DNA from: Egibacter rhizosphaerae
GTDB lineage: Bacteria; Actinomycetota; Nitriliruptoria; Euzebyales; Egibacteraceae
NCBI RefSeq assembly: GCF_004322855.1
Contig: NZ_CP036402.1
Span: 1,488,001 to 1,552,000 of the forward strand
Direction of reading: 5' to 3'
Length of the DNA: 64,000 bases
The notes beneath the pieces are model-generated. The model searched no databases and had not been told where the DNA came from. It saw nothing but the letters and a program-made list of their open reading frames with translations. The translations under genes were made by a program, and so were the position numbers. Of the stretch, positions 53,478 through 59,980 are shown one piece after another. The first letter of the stretch is position 1. Every line of letters starts with the position of its first letter.

Positions 53478-54575
53478 CTATACGCGGACCGGCATCAACA
53501 AGTACCCGAACTCATCACCCCCCTCCGCGTCTCGGATCACTGCGGGCTTCACCTCGTCGCGAAGTTCGACGGTCACCCGGTCTCCGTCGAGCATCCCGAG
53601 CCCACCGGTGAGGTAGCGCGGGTTGAACGCGATCCGTTCGGGGGGCTCGCCGCCTGTCTCGACTGCGACCGATTCGCTGGCCTCGCCGGTCTCGCCCGTG
53701 CCGCCCTCAACCGTGAGTCGGCCGCTGTCGATCGCGAGGACGACGGGCTGCGTTCCGGTGAGCGAGCCGATCCGGTCGACGACCTTGCGCAGTCGCTGGC
53801 GGTCGACGGTGACCGCGCCCTCGGTCTTGTCGGGCCAGAACTGCGGGTAGTCGGGGAACTTGCCGACGATGGTGCGCGAGTGCCACGTGAGCGTGAGTCG
53901 GCCGGTCGCCCCGTGGAACCACGCAGCCTGCAGTCCCGCGCCGGGATTGTCGGCCCCCGGGGCGGCGGTCAGCGTCTTGACCTTCGACTTGCGGACCGCG
54001 TCGAGCGCGCGGCTCGGCACGAGGCGGTGCAGGTGCGACGAGGTGGCGGCCCACGCGAGCCGGTAGCTGTCGGTCGCCACGATCCCGTCGTCACCGAACC
54101 ACACCCCGGTGAGAACCGGCCGCGCGTCGTCCGAGCTGGCGGTCTCGACCATCGCCGCGAACCATGCGAGGTGGTCCGAGTGGTCGCGCCAGTCGACCCC
54201 GTCGGGCTGCGGCAGCGGCGGGTAGTCGTCGGCCGGCATCGTCCGCAGCGACACGTCCGCGTCGCCCGAGACGATGCGGAGCCGGTCGGGGTCGCCGTTG
54301 ACGTGCAGCGTCACCGTGTCGCCGTCAACTTTGCGCGCGATCTTGTCGAGCGCGGCGAACGGCACGAGCGCGTGGCCGTCGTCGAGCGCGTCGGCAGTGT
54401 CGACGCGCGCCCACGTGGTGAGTTCGAGGTCGGTTGTGGCGAGCGTGACGCCGTCGATGCTGTCGACGGTGACGCGGACCCCGGAAAGTGCGGGTAGGTT
54501 TGCGCGGTTGCCGAGGCTGCGCTTGGTTTCGGCGAGCGCGGTTTTCAGGTCGCGCGTGGCGAGTGTGGCTTTCAT
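53478..54575 (-). CDS. dnaN: Phage-borne DNA polymerase III beta sliding clamp homologue
   Basis: The 365-residue protein matches the three-domain DnaN length. Recognisable segments are an N-terminal LPALSGVRV, the domain-1 strand ATTDLELTTWARV, TGVWFGDDGIVATDSYRLAWA (the conserved clamp TDSYRLA), FNPRYLTGGL, and the C-terminal end YLLMPVRV, equivalent to YL(V/I)MPM(R/K)L. It would encircle DNA and tether a polymerase. Host dnaN normally sits beside dnaA and gyrB. Here the gene is inside the phage early block, behind the shared GGAGGGATCAGCGATG leader, so it is a phage version that could recruit or replace host replication. Confidence 0.9.
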   Translation of the reverse strand: MKATLATRDLKTALAETKRSLGNRANLPALSGVRVTVDSIDGVTLATTDLELTTWARVDTADALDDGHALVPFAALDKIARKVDGDTVTLHVNGDPDRLRIVSGDADVSLRTMPADDYPPLPQPDGVDWRDHSDHLAWFAAMVETASSDDARPVLTGVWFGDDGIVATDSYRLAWAATSSHLHRLVPSRALDAVRKSKVKTLTAAPGADNPGAGLQAAWFHGATGRLTLTWHSRTIVGKFPDYPQFWPDKTEGAVTVDRQRLRKVVDRIGSLTGTQPVVLAIDSGRLTVEGGTGETGEASESVAVETGGEPPERIAFNPRYLTGGLGMLDGDRVTVELRDEVKPAVIRDAEGGDEFGYLLMPVRV

Positions 54576-54629
54576 CGCTGATCCCTCCGTGTTGGCGGTA
54601 CAGGGCTAGGTGGCCTCGTTGGGCTATGG

Positions 54630-54694
54630 GGCCACCGGGACGCCCACACCTCCCCCGCCTGGTGGGTGTGGGCGCCGCGCTGGCACCTAGCTCG
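54630..54694. repeat. Intercistronic hairpin repeat, copy A
   Basis: A perfect 10-bp stem (54641-54650 with 54665-54674) is flanked by the shared GGCACC/CTAG sequence. It lies between the LPD29 gene stop and the clamp leader. Confidence 0.6.
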
Positions 54695-55247
54695 CGGATC
54701 GCATCACCTCCTTGTTCGTCGGTCGTATCTGGCCGTTTCGGATCTCGATCTCCGCTGCGCACTCGATCGAGCACGCCCACACGCGCTCGCCGTCTCGGCC
54801 GCGCGCGCCCCATCCCGGATCGTCGAATCCGCGGGCGGCACATCCGCGCCCGTAGCATCCGATCCCGTTCCCCCCGATCACCTGCCGCCCCTGGTGCGCG
54901 ATGAAGTCCTTAGCGGCACGCACGAACTCGGGAGATAGCTGGCGGTGGGTGAAGATGAAGTCCGCGCCGTGGTGCACGGCCTCAACGGTGCCGTCCTGGT
55001 GCGCGAGGATGGAATCTCGGTAGTGCTTGCAGTCGGTCATGCCGTCGAAGTCGGCGCCCTCGTATAGCGAGGTGGCCGCGCGGACTTCGTCGTCGGTGGG
55101 CCCGTCGGTCCATGAGACTCGGAGGCTTGCCCCTCCGGCGTACTTGCTCGTGCGGACGCTGAACTTGGCGCTGGGAAAGGTGGCGCGGAGGTGTTTGCGT
55201 AGCAGCTTGGCGGTCTCGGTTGGGGCGAGGTATCGGCGGTGCGTCAT
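54687..55247 (-). CDS. LPD29-domain phage/mobile-element protein
   Basis: The 186-residue protein matches the large-polyvalent-protein-associated domain 29 pattern: TAKLLRKHLRATFPSAKFSVR, YAGGASLRVSWTDGPT, FDGMTDCKHY and HHGADFIFTHRQLS. A C-terminal part has a Cys cluster (GCYGRGCAARGF, WACSIECAAEIE). LPD domains occur on phages and conjugative elements, and their biochemical role is unknown. ATG 55247 is behind GGAGGGATCAGCC, and a good promoter lies just upstream (55280-55309). Confidence 0.65.
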   Translation of the reverse strand: MTHRRYLAPTETAKLLRKHLRATFPSAKFSVRTSKYAGGASLRVSWTDGPTDDEVRAATSLYEGADFDGMTDCKHYRDSILAHQDGTVEAVHHGADFIFTHRQLSPEFVRAAKDFIAHQGRQVIGGNGIGCYGRGCAARGFDDPGWGARGRDGERVWACSIECAAEIEIRNGQIRPTNKEVMRSAS

Positions 55248-55279
55248 GGCTGATCCCTCCTATGTGGGCTGACGGGTAC

Positions 55280-55309
55280 AGGGTACACCCGTTGCGGGTA
55301 CGGTGTCAA
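55280..55309 (-). promoter_or_regulatory. Early promoter PL1 (sigma-70 type)
   Basis: On the minus strand TTGACA (55304-55309) is followed after 18 bases by TACCCT (55280-55285), then by the LPD29 gene. The -35 lies inside TAACAGGTTGAC (55305-55316), an exact 12-base match to the other early promoter. Confidence 0.7.
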
Positions 55310-55313
55310 CCTG

Positions 55314-55547
55314 TTATGTGAGGCGCGCCTCATCGATGCCCGGCCAGGGGACCGAGGCAGACGACAACGGCGAGGGATACGGGCGATGCTCCACAACCTC
55401 GCCCCACTCGCCCTGGCCGGCACATCCGCGCGTATCGTCCTCGGCCCACCACGAAGTGTGGGTTTGCCCGTCGGCGGCCTCGTCGGTCTCGTATGTGATC
55501 GCGAGGCCGCAGTAACGGCACCGCGAGACAGGTGCAGCTTCCATCAC
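55314..55547 (-). CDS. Phage small hypothetical protein with CxxC
   Basis: The 77-residue protein has an N-terminal CRYCG and a later single Cys (TRGCAGQG), resembling a tiny zinc-binding protein. GTG 55547 overlaps the preceding stop (GTGA), with ATG 55544 as an alternative. Its TAA stop is also the first three bases of the TAACAGGTTGAC promoter element. Confidence 0.6.
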   Translation of the reverse strand: MMEAAPVSRCRYCGLAITYETDEAADGQTHTSWWAEDDTRGCAGQGEWGEVVEHRPYPSPLSSASVPWPGIDEARLT

Positions 55548-55744
55548 CGACTCCCTCCGGTCGACTGCCCATCAAAGTGCACGCTGACGTGCCCGTAGGT
55601 CTCCGCCCCGTAGTGCACATCGCGGAGACCGTGCTCCCTGCGGATCGCCCAGCCGATCACGCGGCCCCAGTCGTCGGACCAGAACACGCGGCCGCGGTCG
55701 CTGACCTCGAACGTGGCGCCGTCGATCGTGACTTGTGTTGCCAT
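55544..55744 (-). CDS. Phage small hypothetical protein
   Basis: The 66-residue soluble protein is beta-strand-like (TIDGATFEVSDRGRVFWSDD), with no motif I recognise. It sits behind the standard leader GGAGGGATCAGCGATG and is coupled to the next gene. Confidence 0.65.
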   Translation of the reverse strand: MATQVTIDGATFEVSDRGRVFWSDDWGRVIGWAIRREHGLRDVHYGAETYGHVSVHFDGQSTGGSR

Positions 55745-55774
55745 CGCTGATCCCTCCCATTGGCGCCTCGGGCT

Positions 55775-55835
55775 AGTGGCACCGTCGAGCCCACACGCCG
55801 CACCGTGGCGCGTATGGGCTCTGCGCTGCCGCTAC
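55775..55835. repeat. Intercistronic hairpin repeat, copy B
   Basis: GAGCCCA (55787-55793) pairs with TGGGCTC (55815-55821), with further inner pairing. The flanks CTAGTGGCACCG and GCGCTGCCGCTA match the other copies. Confidence 0.6.
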
Positions 55836-56131
55836 TCGAAGGCGATCCGGGCGGCCGCGCGCTCGCACGCCACCGCCTCACGCTCGCGACCGTTCGCGGC
55901 CAACACCTCCGACTCATGCATCAACCGAGCCGACGCCTCCACGGGCCCCAACGGCGACGAGCTGCCCGCCGCCGCGGCGATCTTGTCGGCCGTGGTGCGC
56001 ATGTTGTGCGCGCGGATCCGCGCGAGCGTGCCCGCCTCCGACACCTCCACGGCATCGGCCGCGCGGTGCAGGTCGTCGGCGAGCTGGTCGACGCGCACGC
56101 GCGCCTCGGTGAGAGTGGTCACAGTGTCCAT
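55832..56131 (-). CDS. Phage small helical hypothetical protein
   Basis: The 99-residue protein is almost entirely alpha-helical and Ala/Glu/Arg-rich, consistent with a coiled-coil or helical bundle. It has no known domain. ATG 56131 follows AAGGGATCAGCG, a variant of the shared leader. Confidence 0.65.
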   Translation of the reverse strand: MDTVTTLTEARVRVDQLADDLHRAADAVEVSEAGTLARIRAHNMRTTADKIAAAAGSSSPLGPVEASARLMHESEVLAANGREREAVACERAAARIAFE

Positions 56132-56165
56132 CGCTGATCCCTTCTGATCCGTCCTACAGGGGTGG

Positions 56166-56220
56166 CGCCTAGCGGCACCGAGACGCCCACGCGCGAGGCA
56201 TGAGCGCCGCGCTGCAGCTA
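56166..56220. repeat. Intercistronic hairpin repeat, copy C
   Basis: Weaker arms GACGCCCA (56182-56189) and TGAGCGCC (56201-56208) are embedded in CTAGCGGCACCG and GCGCTGCAGCTA flanks like copies A and B. Confidence 0.5.
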
Positions 56221-56382
56221 CTCCGCCTCCCGCTCGTGGCGTCCCGCGTCCGCCCGCGCGACGGCGAGAACGTCGATATCCCCGCCGTCGCGCTCCGGCC
56301 CGTGCGAGCCGCACGTGACACACTCCGCACGCGTGACCTGCCGCCCGTCACGATCGAACGTGCGTACCCGTGTCGCGTGCAC
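56218..56382 (-). CDS. Phage small hypothetical protein with CxxC (54 residues)
   Basis: GTG 56382 directly follows the stop of the upstream gene, with GAGGTGG as ribosome site. The product starts VHATRVRTFDRDGRQVTRAEC and holds a CVTCGSHGPERDG zinc-ribbon-like half-site. Codon choice fits the block. It is below the size cut-off of most callers. Confidence 0.55.
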   Translation of the reverse strand: MHATRVRTFDRDGRQVTRAECVTCGSHGPERDGGDIDVLAVARADAGRHEREAE

Positions 56383-56598
56383 CTAGACCACCTCCCGCTC
56401 GCCCCACGCGCGCTCCGCCTCCGCGCGCGCCGCATCCCGCGCCGCAGCGAACGCATCACCGCGCAACGCCTGAGCAGTCCCGTCGAACGGCTCACCGCTC
56501 GCATCGAACAACGCCACCAGCCCACTGCCACGCATCGACACCCGCACGAGGCCGTTGCGCATCGCCTCCGCACGAGCCCTACCAACCATCGTCCGCAT
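56383..56598 (-). CDS. Phage small hypothetical protein
   Basis: The 71-residue basic-then-acidic protein (MRTMVGRARAEAMRNGLVRV onward) has a predicted short beta hairpin and a C-terminal helix. ATG 56598 lies behind GGAGGGATTGGCG, the leader variant. It is the first gene after early promoter PL2. Confidence 0.6.
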   Translation of the reverse strand: MRTMVGRARAEAMRNGLVRVSMRGSGLVALFDASGEPFDGTAQALRGDAFAAARDAARAEAERAWGEREVV

Positions 56599-56647
56599 CG
56601 CCAATCCCTCCCTAGCTCCACAAGGCCAACCTGTACCGTGCGACCGC

Positions 56648-56676
56648 ATCGTAACCCCCGAGCGCAACAGGGTCAA
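56648..56676 (-). promoter_or_regulatory. Early promoter PL2 (sigma-70 type)
   Basis: On the minus strand TTGACC (56671-56676) and TACGAT (56648-56653) are separated by 17 bases. The -35 is within TAACAGGTTGAC (56672-56683), identical to PL1. It should drive the leftward small-gene block. Confidence 0.7.
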
Positions 56677-56695
56677 CCTGTTACCGGCACGGGGT

Positions 56696-57293
56696 GCACC
56701 CACCGCACACCCAAACCCAACCAACCCAACCACCCCCACCCACCAACCACAACCAGTCAAACCTGACAGCCATCGTCGGCGAGCGTGAGCGGATAGGGGG
56801 TGGGGGGTTGCTCATCGAGGCAACCGGCCGATGTGCCGACCCCCCACCCCCCGCTCACGCCCTGACTGTGGGGTTGTGGGTGTGGTGGACGGTGGGGGTT
56901 GTGGTGGTGTTGTGGGGGTCACTAGGCGGGTGGCTGGTGGGTTGGGGGGGGTGTTGTTGGGGGTGTGTGCTGGGGTTTTGGGGTGGGTGGGGTTCGGCGG
57001 TTGGCCCTACGTCCCCGCCGCCCGCCCGCCGGTCCGTTTTTTCGCAGCGATCTCCTGCGTGGTGTCTTCGCGCCCGGGGCTTCTGGTATGGCGCGTGGTT
57101 TTGTGCCCCCCGTTCTGAGCCCTAAAGGATCGCAGGCCGTTCTTTGTCTCACGCTAGGGGCGTCACTCCGACCTTGAGGCCCCCCGACTCGCCGTAGCCC
57201 GCTGCGCTCGTCCACCTGCTGTGGGTGCTGTCCAGCGGTACGCGTGCGGGTCTGGGGGCCGTGGCTTGTCTCTTAGCTCACAGTTCCGGCCGG
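56696..57293. other. Non-coding strand-asymmetric quasi-palindrome with G-quadruplex motifs
   Basis: No convincing gene lies between 56599 and 57293. The top strand is almost only C and A at 56696-56760, then has an inverted repeat (GTGAGCGG at 56785-56792, ending CCGCTCAC at 56851-56858, with G- and C-runs inside). It is then almost only G and T at 56866-56998. The two flanks are roughly reverse complements. A canonical four-tract G-quadruplex motif is at 56972-56992. It is a candidate phage origin or regulatory centre. Confidence 0.5.
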
Positions 57294-57593
57294 TTACGTT
57301 TCCCTAGCGGGCTGCCATCGGTTGCCCCGCTCCTCGCCGGGACGCGCGCCGGCAGCAGCGCGCTGTTTCGGGCATCGCGCGTGTTCCCAGCGGTAGCCGG
57401 GTTCGCTGATGCCTGAGCCTTGGATGAGTTGCCCGGTTGCGATGCGGTGTTCGCACGCGGGGCAGGCGCCCGGGTGTCGTGCTCGGGTGACGCCGGGCGC
57501 GTATTCGAGGTCGCGGGAGGGCGCGTAGGCAGGTGAGCCGCGTCGGCCGCGTTCGCGGCTGCGCGCCTTCTCCCAGTCGAGCCCCTTCGCCAT
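57294..57593 (-). CDS. Phage zinc-finger-like small protein
   Basis: The 99-residue basic protein has a Cys/His module HPGACPACEHRIATGQLIQG then YRWEHARCPKQ (CxxC...HxxC), resembling treble-clef or HNH-associated zinc modules found in actinophage proteins. No nuclease His-Asn-His core is visible. ATG 57593 has a weak ribosome site. It probably belongs to a three-gene leftward unit with the next two. Confidence 0.6.
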   Translation of the reverse strand: MAKGLDWEKARSRERGRRGSPAYAPSRDLEYAPGVTRARHPGACPACEHRIATGQLIQGSGISEPGYRWEHARCPKQRAAAGARPGEERGNRWQPARET

Positions 57594-57603
57594 CGTGGAG
57601 CGC

Positions 57604-57798
57604 CTAGCCGCGCTTGCCGCGCCGGTAGTTGCCGCGGCTGGGCTGTCGCCTGCGCGCCCCACCCGAGTTCGTGCCGCTGCGTTGGTTGCGGCGCTGGCGG
57701 CGCGGCGGGTTGGGCTGGAACGTGTCGTAGAAGCCGCGCCCGTCGGTGCGTGGCGTGGGCGCGGCTGCGGGCGGCTGGTCGGCGTAGTGGCTAGGCAC
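57604..57798 (-). CDS. Phage small basic protein
   Basis: The 64-residue protein is Arg/Gly/Pro-rich, ending in several RG repeats (GARRRQPSRGNYRRGKRG), consistent with nucleic-acid binding and disorder. GTG 57798 overlaps the upstream gene by 8 bases. No known family. Confidence 0.5.
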   Translation of the reverse strand: MPSHYADQPPAAAPTPRTDGRGFYDTFQPNPPRRQRRNQRSGTNSGGARRRQPSRGNYRRGKRG

Positions 57799-57973
57799 GA
57801 GTCGCCTCCTCCGCGGTGGGTTGGGGGATGCGGTCGTCGAACGCGAAGAAGATCCAGATGGCGATGGCGAGGCTGGTGGGCCAGCCGATGTAGCTCGCGA
57901 GCCACGGTGCGAGGGCGGTGAGGGTGAGCACGCTGGCGGCTCGGGAGACTCGTTCGGTCGCCTTGTCGTTCAC
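57791..57973 (-). CDS. Phage small membrane protein
   Basis: The 60-residue protein has one or two short hydrophobic helices (LTLTALAPWLASYIGW and LAIAIWIFFAF) and a charged N-terminus. The size would suit a holin or superinfection-exclusion protein, but its position outside a lysis cassette leaves this open. GTG 57973 follows AAGGAGGGG. Confidence 0.6.
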   Translation of the reverse strand: MNDKATERVSRAASVLTLTALAPWLASYIGWPTSLAIAIWIFFAFDDRIPQPTAEEATRA

Positions 57974-58054
57974 AGCCCCTCCTTGTGGTCCCGTCGTCTG
58001 GGGGGCACGAGGGTGGCACAGGCTCTGGTTGTGGTCAACGACCTCGGCCATAAG

Positions 58055-58090
58055 AAAGCCCCCAGGGCCGGCGGGGACCCTGGGGGCTTT
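58055..58090. terminator. Strong stem-loop between divergent phage units
   Basis: A perfect 13-bp stem (58055-58067 with 58078-58090) with a 10-base loop ends in a short T-run on either strand (TTTCTTATG leftward). It sits upstream of both the leftward membrane-protein gene and the rightward terminase, where no annotated gene needs ending. Confidence 0.7.
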
Positions 58091-58155
58091 CACCCCAAGC
58101 GACGTCACGCACCCGAAGGGCCGTTGCGACGCGTGGGAGTGTGACAGGGCTGCGC

Positions 58156-58187
58156 TGTGTCGTCAACAGGGTGAAGGCGTGTACCCT
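58156..58187 (+). promoter_or_regulatory. Possible late promoter, perhaps leaderless
   Basis: TACCCT at 58182-58187, within GTGTACCCT (also present at early promoter PL1), ends 8 bases before the terminase ATG, which lacks a ribosome site. Transcription would start at or next to the ATG. The -35 around 58156-58164 is poor, so a phage activator may be needed. Confidence 0.35.
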
Positions 58188-58195
58188 CGCGGGCG

Positions 58196-59980
58196 ATGAG
58201 CGCGACCGACAACCTCACGCCGCACGCGCGGAACACGGCGCGGATCTCTCAGGCGGCGGAGAAACGCAAGGCCGACTGGCTGCAGTTCCGCCACGCCGGC
58301 CACACGGTGGCGGGCGCGTGCCAGGAGGTCGGTGTCGCGCTGAACACGTATCAGCGGTGGCGTCAGCGCGACCCGGAGTTCGCGGCGCGCGCCGACCTGG
58401 CGGGGCAGCGGGCGCGCGGCGACGCGTCCGGGTTCAACGGGACGTTGCAGGACTTCGAGCGCGCGTTCATCCCGAGCCCGGAGGGCGGACGGGTCGAGCA
58501 GAGTTTCTACACCGCGGCGATCCATCGCGCGCTTGAGGGCACGCGCGAGGGCGAGATCACGCTGGTGTTGTTGCCGCCGGGCGCTCGGAAGACGACGACG
58601 TTGGAGAACTGGGCGGTCGGCAAGCTCGCGACCGACCCGAATCATCGCATCCTGAACATCTCCAAGAGCCTCGACCACGCGAAGAAGTCGGTCGGGCGGA
58701 TGCAGGCGCTGCTCACCGACACGAGTTTGACGGCGGAGATGATCGCGAGGTTCGGCCCGTTCAAGGAGTACGGGCAGGAGAAGCGCGGCAAGCCGTGGGC
58801 GCAGGACCATTTCACGGTCGCCACGTCGACGCTGTCGCACCGCGACTATTCGATGACCGCGCGCGGGTGGACGTCGCAGATCTACGGGTCGCGTGCGGAC
58901 ACGATCATCATCGACGACCCGCAGACGATCGACGACGTCGACCAGACCGAGAAGAAGCTCGACAAGCTCCGCCTCGACATCTTCACTCGCCGGCCCGGTC
59001 CGGGTCGCGGGCGCGTGGTGATCTTGGGAACGCGCCTCGACCACGGCGACCTGTACGAGCGACTGATCGAGGAGGACGTCGTCGACCACTACCTCAAGTT
59101 CCCGGTGGTCGACGGCGACGGCGAGCCGGTCGACCCGGTGGTGTTCCCCAAGGAGCATCTGCCGAAGGTGCGCAAGCAGGTCGGCGAGCAGTCGTGGGCG
59201 GCGGCGTACATGATGCGCCCGAAGCTCGGCGAGAACGCGACGTTCCCCAGCGACGCGCTCGACGAGTGCAAGCAGCCGGCGATGGCGGCGGGCCCGCTGG
59301 CTGAGCACGAGCAGGCCGCGCCGGTGGTGATCGGCGTCGACCCGAACTTGGGGGCGGGCTACACGAGCTTGTGCGCGCTGGCCTATTGGCCGGATCGCGC
59401 GCGCGTGCTCGACAGTCACGAGTGGTACGGGCTGTCGCGCACCGAGGACATTCTCGACCGGTTGGAGCGGTGGGCGAGCGCGTATCGGCCGGTCGATGTG
59501 CGCATCGAGATCAACGCGTTCCAGCGGGGGTTGCAGAAGGACGAGCGGTTGCGCGCGCTCGCGCGCGAGTACGGGTTCTCGATTCGTGAGCACACGACCG
59601 ACAAGAAGAAGGTCTCCCACGACCTCGAACAGCTCGGCATCGCGACGATGGCGCGCAGCTTTTTGAAACGCGAGATCGAGGTCCCGTGGCACCGCGACGG
59701 CGAGTGCGACGTCGCGTCGTGCTCGGCGTGCCACGAGCTTCCCGATTCGCGCGAGGTCGGGTGGACGCGGCGGCGCATGGAGCCGCTGGTGCAGGAACTT
59801 GAGGCGTGGCGGCCGGTGCGCGGCTCGCGGTTGAAGCAGGACCGCGTCATGTCGTTGTGGATCGCATGGATCAGGTGGCAGCAGATGCGCCCGACCGCGC
59901 CGTCCGACGATTCGCAGTGGGACCGGCCGACCGGCTGGAAGCCGGTGGCGTACACGCCGTTGACTTCGGGGAGGCGCTGA
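58196..59980 (+). CDS. Phage terminase large subunit with N-terminal helix-turn-helix
   Basis: The 594-residue protein starts with an HTH-like region (about 20-62, HTVAGACQEVGVALNTYQRW) that resembles a small-terminase DNA-binding domain. The ATPase follows, with a P-loop-like LLPPGARKTTT (about 125) and Walker B ADTIIIDDPQ (about 234-242). The RNase-H-like nuclease has acidic residues in VVIGVDPNLGAGYT (about 379) and near VDVRIEINAFQRG. It packages DNA into the capsid. No separate small subunit is seen nearby, so the HTH may take that role. Its stop shares one base with the portal start (TGATG). Confidence 0.87.
   Translation: MSATDNLTPHARNTARISQAAEKRKADWLQFRHAGHTVAGACQEVGVALNTYQRWRQRDPEFAARADLAGQRARGDASGFNGTLQDFERAFIPSPEGGRVEQSFYTAAIHRALEGTREGEITLVLLPPGARKTTTLENWAVGKLATDPNHRILNISKSLDHAKKSVGRMQALLTDTSLTAEMIARFGPFKEYGQEKRGKPWAQDHFTVATSTLSHRDYSMTARGWTSQIYGSRADTIIIDDPQTIDDVDQTEKKLDKLRLDIFTRRPGPGRGRVVILGTRLDHGDLYERLIEEDVVDHYLKFPVVDGDGEPVDPVVFPKEHLPKVRKQVGEQSWAAAYMMRPKLGENATFPSDALDECKQPAMAAGPLAEHEQAAPVVIGVDPNLGAGYTSLCALAYWPDRARVLDSHEWYGLSRTEDILDRLERWASAYRPVDVRIEINAFQRGLQKDERLRALAREYGFSIREHTTDKKKVSHDLEQLGIATMARSFLKREIEVPWHRDGECDVASCSACHELPDSREVGWTRRRMEPLVQELEAWRPVRGSRLKQDRVMSLWIAWIRWQQMRPTAPSDDSQWDRPTGWKPVAYTPLTSGRR

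Noticed and set aside
56922-57215. 97-codon minus-strand frame in the G/T-rich region
   Set aside because: The product is Pro/Arg/Thr low complexity generated by the base bias and has no ribosome site; treated as non-coding.
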